From Climacteris rufus (lineage: Eukaryota > Chordata > Aves > Passeriformes > Climacteridae): a stretch of DNA of 64,000 bases. Shown piece after piece: positions 58,300 through 64,000 of this stretch. Made by a program: the position numbers and the translations under genes. The notes under the pieces are model-generated. The model made no database searches. It saw only the letters and a program-made list of their open reading frames with translations, and was not told the origin of the DNA. The stretch spans positions 125,701 to 189,700 of the forward strand of contig VZRZ01006169.1 in assembly GCA_013398175.1 (NCBI GenBank), written 5' to 3'. How positions within the stretch are numbered: the first letter of the stretch is position 1; each line of letters opens with the position of its first letter.

Positions 58300-61200
58300 G
58301 AAATGGGCAGAAGCTGCAGCCCATGACCCCTTTCTTTCCACCCTCAGCTTTTCCCCACACTCATGACCATGGAGAAATTTTAGTTTTGCTTCATGAAGTG
58401 AATGCAATATGCAGAAGCTCTGAAGGCTGCAAGCTGCTCTGCGTGCTGCACAGGTCTTCCAGCTCCTCTAACTGGCCAATATATCCTGATCATAATGTTT
58501 CCACATTGCTTTAAGATGAGAAGCAGTATGTATATCAATGACAGAAAATATTGTACAATGTTATTTTTATCCCACGGGATGTAAACCAGCTTACTGAGGT
58601 AGTCACATGTGCTTTATAATTTCTTCTGCTCCAGCCCTGTGAAGAAGACATTTCTCCCTAAAAACTAGTAAATGTGTAACTGCAATAACCCCACTGCCAA
58701 TAGAATTCTGAATGAATCAAGAACTTTTCCAAAAATTGGCCCCTTTCTGAATAACCAGGATTGGAACACGGTTGAGTGCAAATAGGTATGAAAAAACAAC
58801 TTTCTGCCACTCATATAGTCCTGTGGCCATGTTCCTTTCTGGCTGGTTTGCTGAGGGCTGATTTGCTAACAAGAAATGCTTCCAGATATCTTGTGTTCTG
58901 TTTACCTGGTTTTAATTTTCTTAGTTTGAATTAGTAAAGGAGAATATGCTTATGTCTGTATTGATAGATGGAAAGAGAGATAGACTCCATACTTGAGTAC
59001 ACAATGTTTATTTTATCCCAAAAGTTTGTTTTCCTTTTTTCCCCTCCCATTGCAGTGTCACTGCTGCTGTATTTTATTAGACCTCTGGTTTTCATTATGC
59101 AAAAAGTCAAAACTGGAACATTGTAAATCTCCCCTCTCCTCCCCGCTTGCTGCTCTGAAGCCCGTCCGCCATTCGATGCCTAACAGCTTTTCCTACCAAA
59201 GTGCGCTGCTTCCAGGGGCTTTGGGGAATAGGAGGTGAGAACAGGGAAAGCAGGGCGAGGGGGGGGACACCTCGCTCACCCAAGGCTTGTTAACTTGAGC
59301 ACACACTCTCTTTCTCAAATTTGTTTTCTCAGCTGGTGGCACAGTCTCTGCCCCAGCGCCACCAGTCCAGCAGAGAGCAGTTTCATTCGAGATCTGAAGA
59401 CAGATTTTTAAAGAAGTGGTTGGGGCAGGAGGGGAGGGGAGCTTAATAGCAGCTTAGAGCCTGACTCCCTATGTTTTCTTAGTATATTGAAATATGAACT
59501 GTGTAAACACTCTGCATTCCACCTGCTCCAAAATCTGCCAAAAAGCTCACAAAAGTCCTTTGCTCTTTTTTACATCCTCCCGTTTTCCTTGCCATCCTCC
59601 CCACAGAGTCTCTCACACCACCTTGCTGTTCTGCCCCCTACAAACACATGCACATTTTTTTGCCCTTTTTTTTTTTCCTACTGGAGACATGCATTTCTAA
59701 AGTCGCTTTGCACCTAACATGTGGTGCCTTTTCAGCCTCCTTTCACAGAGCTGTTGATGCACTTTGGTTTCAAAACATCAGTGGTGATGCTTGTCAGATA
59801 ATTGTTGTTCTTTTGATATTATTTATTGTTATTGCACATAAATATGGCAGTAATCGCCCGAGAGACTGAATATTTTCCACATCAAAACCCAGAACACACA
59901 TTCTCTGCATTCTACCTGTCTTCCCCTGAACAGGGAGCAGTTTCCATCCAGATGGCAAACCATCAAGGGTTTTTACACTTTTACACTCAGTAAAAATGCT
60001 GAACAAAGAAGTACATTTTCCATCGTGTTCTGAAAGAGAGCAGGCCGTGCTGGCTTCACTGTGAGAGCAGATTTCCCCTTGGCACAATCCTCTGCCAGCC
60101 TCCAGGAGCAGGACAGACACAAGGACCACATTTTTGATGCATGGCAGCATTCCTGAAAGGCACTCAACAAGAGAGTCATGCTGTGTGGGCAATTTAGAAT
60201 TATCTGAATAGCCTCTGGTAGCCACTCCTTGTTTCTCATGTCAGAAGTGATCATAGCATCCCTCATGGTGCACAGGATTTGGTGGGGTTTCTGGCAATGA
60301 ACAGGTAGTACTTGTTCAAAAACGTTGTGTTTTTGATCCAAGAGACTCAAAACAGCCTGCTTATGACTGACGCAGCCAGTAAGTTTTGCCACGATTGCAT
60401 CAGACTGCAAAAGGCTGACCTGAAAATGAGTGGAGAACTGTGATTTAGGTCTAAGACAAAACTGTTTTTATTTGACTGGATAGGGAAGTCACTACCTCAG
60501 CTACCAAGGAATGGTGAGAGTGAGATTCAACTGATTTTCTACTGCTGTACAGCGTTTAAAGCACCAGCAAAAGCAGTCAGCTGGGTCCCCTCACCTTCAT
60601 TTACATTTGATGAAAAAATGAGGGTGCTCTTCTGTCTTCTTCTAATGAAGGTGCTCTTTTACCACCCTTTGCCCTCAAAATGCTTCACACTACACAATCT
60701 AGACCCCAGTGCTTGCATCACAGCTCTGATTCTTTTTTGTCTGTGGGTTATGAGGGCAACAGTTCTGACTAGTTTGAAAGGTGGTGAGGACAGTGTAGCA
60801 GTGAGTCTGGAAAGGATTTGGCAGTCCTCTAAACAGGGAAACAGTCCCCTAGGTTTCACCTCAGGGCAGTGGATGGGAGCCCCACTGCTTCTTACACTTT
60901 TCACAGTACATAGGTGTCTTTGTGTCTTTGCAATTCACTGGACTTGTTTGTAGCATCAGCATCTCGCTGGAGATTGGGAATTTTTCATTTTGTTCGTCCC
61001 TGCCTTGAGCTTTGCTTCTGCCTTAAACAGGAATCATGCAACATATACTCACAGTCCTGTTCAAGCACTTGGCGTTAGAAACACCCTTCCCCTCTGCCTC
61101 TCACAGCCAAGTGATCTGTGCAGCAAAGCTGGGAGCAAGGAAGGGACGGGAAGGGAGGAGGAAGAGGAAACCATTCACCCCACCCTTCCAACCAGAAGCG

Positions 61201-64000
61201 GGAGCCTGAAGCAGTCACTGATGGAAGAAGGTCAGGTTTAAAAGAAGCGGGGGGAGGAACAAAAGGAGACAAAAGGTGATCCCTCCCGCTGTTAGGATCA
61301 TTGCAGCCGGGTGTAACCCACACACAGACATCGGTGACCCTTGCCAGAAACGTGTATGACAGCAATGAAAAGCTGATATCACCGTGAGGGAAGCTGTAGT
61401 CCCTGACAGGCTTGTGGCTTGCTCTGGGGAGGTGGTCTGACATCTTCTCCACGTAATTCAGTTTTCTTAAAACTGTCCCCCAACTGTCAAAACTCCTCTA
61501 ATCAGAAAGTAATCTAGAACCGAGTATTTCAGTTAGGACAAAGGTAATAGAGTTAGGACAAAAGCTGTCCTGTCTCCAGCTATTTTTTTTTTGAAGATTA
61601 ATGTGAAGGACCTGAGCAACAAAGACTTGTATATTTGTTCCCTGAAAAGAAGGGTCACTAAACTGGAACATCTAGTATGCTTTTGGAAGAGTTACATTAC
61701 ATCAGAAGGAGCCAGAAATAAGATATCTTTTGTTAACTTTGCTAATCCGTTAAAAATACATTGGGCAATTGAACTATTATTTGTAACTCTCTGCAATCTC
61801 TCTTTAGGGCGAGGAAACAATGTCCTACTGCAATTAGGTGTGGTGTGTTCTCAGAGCACATAAAGCTTTCAGCGACTTTGTGCAAGGCTGATTTGGATTT
61901 TAGGTAACAGTACATATTGAATCAGCTGGGGAAAGAAACTCTCCAAGCAGAGGTCTACCAGTTTTAAATTATCTGGAATTTCAAGTGATCATTGGATATA
62001 TTTATCATATTATCCCTATATTTATGAATTTGTGTGTGGGAGGGCAGGGGGTGTCCAAAACTGCAAATTCTCAATTCACGTTCAATACTTCAAACTGAGC
62101 CAAGTCATTCTCGCCTTTTCTTTTAAACTGGACATAACCAGAAAATAATTGAGGAGTTGAAATGAAAGATTTTTCCTTGGGTAATACTACATTGCACTGA
62201 ATACTCACAGTAAGAACAAGTTAACTGCCTTGTTCTCCATCATTAAAGAAAACTAAAGAGGGGAAGTAAATGACCTGAGAAAATTATTCTTCTATTTTAA
62301 TCTTATTAAACTTTTCTCCTCTGTTCCAGTTAAAACACAAAAGTAAGAGCTTTGGAGACAGATTGACTCTGTAGTAGGAAAAGCATAGTTTGGAGAATCT
62401 TTCAGTCTAAGATTATGATTTGCCCGTCCTGTAGCTCTAAAATCAAGGCAGATTTCCTAGGTTTCAGCAGAATGAAGTTGCACTCTGCAGATGAAAATGT
62501 GCTTCTGAAATGAAAAATGCAGTTGCACTTAGGATGCTTTTTGTAACACCTGGTTGTCTGACAGCAGAGATAGTAGTTAACAGCAGAAATTATATTATAG
62601 CCTGATGGTCTTAATCCAGGACAACAAACATTCTGACCAGATGAGATTTGCCTGAAAGGATAAAAAAGGACAAATAGCCTGAAAGGCAAGCAGCAGCACT
62701 TCAGTACACTTTTGCTGTGCACACAACAGTAACAACCCATGGCTAATATTTCTCATCTTGCTGGGTGGGAGTTCAAGTTCTAAATTTAGGGCCCTAAATA
62801 AGGGATCTGACATATGAAGGGCCTTATACTACCAACCACAGTCAATGGGAAGAGCTGATGCCTCGTGCCTTTCCAAATCAGGGCATATAAGTTTTAAGTA
62901 CACTGTGAACATCCAACCTTTACTTCTTGGCTTCAGTTTCCCCACAGGGGAGGTGGGGCACACTTGCTTGTGCAGGGTCCATTGAGGATTAAGTTCTCTC
63001 CGTCAAATCTGGGTCCCAGTCCTTCGCTGGGTTCTGCTCGTGGGGGGTCCCCAAGCCTCTGCCAAGACTGACAGGGATCCCTGAGGACTGGCTGAGTTCT
63101 CTGCCAGGAACAGACATGGACATCTAGCCCAGGGAAAAGTGTTTTAGGCACTTACATGAAAAAGGATCATTTCTTTGCTTTTTGGAAAAAACCTGGCTGA
63201 CTTCAGTTGAAATATTACTTCTGTCTAGTGAGACACCGCTTTCCTGGCTGACACATCTCCAGGCAAGAAGAATTTGCTCAGAAGTCAGTGACAGGTTTTG
63301 TAGCAGGATCTTGGAGCAAGCAGCATTTGTGACTGCGTTGAGAAATCAATAAAAGCAGCTGAAAAATGTGTATAGGTAAAGGCATGCAGCAAATCAGCTT
63401 TTATCACCCCTCTGCTTCCAGCCAAGGCTGATAAGAACTGGAGGGTAGAACAGAATGGAGGAAAACATGGGGACAGGATGAACCTCCACATCCAGAGCTG
63501 CCTCACCACAGATCCTACCCACTATCAGGCTGTGGCGGCTGTGGCAACTGTTCCCTAAGAAGCTGCAAGGGGAAACGACACATGCTCTTTAAAACGGGAT
63601 GGCAATGTCTGCCTGTGCACAATGGAAATGAGACAGGTGAGACACAGAAGGCAACCATTGCACCAGGCTGTGCAGGAGCAGGACTCTTCAAGGAAGGGCA
63701 GTGTCCCATCCTGTGGCCCTCATGCACCATGTCATCTCTGCTCCTGCAATTCGCAAAGTACTAGCAAGGCAAGGCAGCACCCAGAAACAGAGACATTCTC
63801 ACCAGTAAGAGCTCCTACCCATAGCACACAGAGGAAGACATACACCTCTGAACATCCCTCATATTTAAAATGCAGAGTAGTGATACAGCATCTTTCCTCC
63901 AGGTCTGATCTGGACAGGTTCTGTCCATCAGAACATCCTTCTGTGGCAAAGACTTCCCAGACACCTCACTCTAGAGGGACTTGTTCCCAACAAAACCTTT
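58300..64000. other. Unassigned stretch to window end
   Basis: No gene was recognised. Items seen are a T run at 59658-59678, a G8 run near 59260, and a GC-richer block at 61080-61450 with scattered CpG. There is also a short imperfect repeat of GTTAGGACAAA near 61533 and 61552. Minus frames of 111-145 codons at 59.8-61.5 kb overlap one another and lack domains. Confidence 0.5.

Noticed and set aside
59056..59235. Plus-strand exon between CCATTGCAG and GAG|GTGAGA
   Set aside because: Good splice signals, but the open frame gives a Cys/Ser-rich peptide without a domain. The segment includes an ATTATGCAAA octamer-like site, so a regulatory reading is as likely; evidence was too thin to list.
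59331..59372. CTCF-like GGTGGCGCT on the minus strand and GGTGGCACAG on the plus strand
   Set aside because: Both lack the nearly invariant CAG step of the CTCF core (CTG instead), so they are weak compared with the LTR sites.
1..64000. tRNA, rRNA, snRNA genes, CRISPR arrays, bacterial operons
   Set aside because: No cloverleaf-compatible tRNA with intact A and B boxes, no rRNA or U6-like sequence, and no regularly spaced repeats were seen. The only B-box match belongs to the MIR-like SINE relic at 21.6 kb.

Overview
This window is vertebrate nuclear DNA, almost certainly avian. The diagnostic piece is a well-preserved 5'-truncated CR1 LINE 3' end at about 20.64-20.95 kb, with the bird-type terminal sequence and 3' octamer-like tail. 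A roughly 1 kb GC-rich retroviral LTR of the kind found in bird genomes lies at about 26.4-27.4 kb. I saw no L1, Alu or other mammal-specific repeats. Older relics shared by amniotes are present: an ancient CR1 fragment (54.6-54.9 kb) and three MIR/tRNA-derived SINE remnants (21.6, 40.7 and 58.2 kb). A songbird is plausible but I cannot prove it from the sequence.

No complete protein-coding gene can be assigned. The longest open frame is 202 codons (minus strand, 14159-13551), and most open frames look like chance frames in AT-rich non-coding DNA. The best exon-like segments are: a minus-strand 131-nt block at 14176-14046; a plus-strand 115-nt block at 50132-50246; a minus-strand 33-nt microexon-like block at 10453-10421; and a plus-strand block at 4184-4252. 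I do not recognise the encoded peptides, and each call rests mainly on splice-site appearance. The window is therefore either intronic sequence of one or more large genes or an intergenic region with few exons.

Layout. 0-5.3 kb: unique AT-rich DNA with GT microsatellites and one weak exon candidate. 5.4-6.3 kb: a small CpG-rich block that looks like a promoter, with two strong minus-strand donor sites preceded by pyrimidine tracts. 6.3-18 kb: mostly unique DNA with the minus-strand exon candidates. 18-20 kb: pyrimidine repeats and a stretch dense in GATA and forkhead motifs that may be regulatory. 20.6-21.8 kb: CR1 followed by a MIR-like SINE. 26.4-27.4 kb: the LTR, with an internal tandem duplication and several CTCF-like motifs in one orientation. 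28-45 kb: quiet AT-rich DNA with small tandem duplications, a perfect hairpin and a MIR. 45-52 kb: GT-rich simple tracts, a TATA-like site, and a homeodomain-motif block next to the 50.1 kb exon candidate. 54-64 kb: an ancient CR1, a MIR, and otherwise unassigned sequence.

The most interesting observation is the LTR. It carries two near-consensus CTCF motifs 60 bp apart plus two partial ones, all on the plus strand, so a retroviral insertion may have seeded a chromatin boundary element here.
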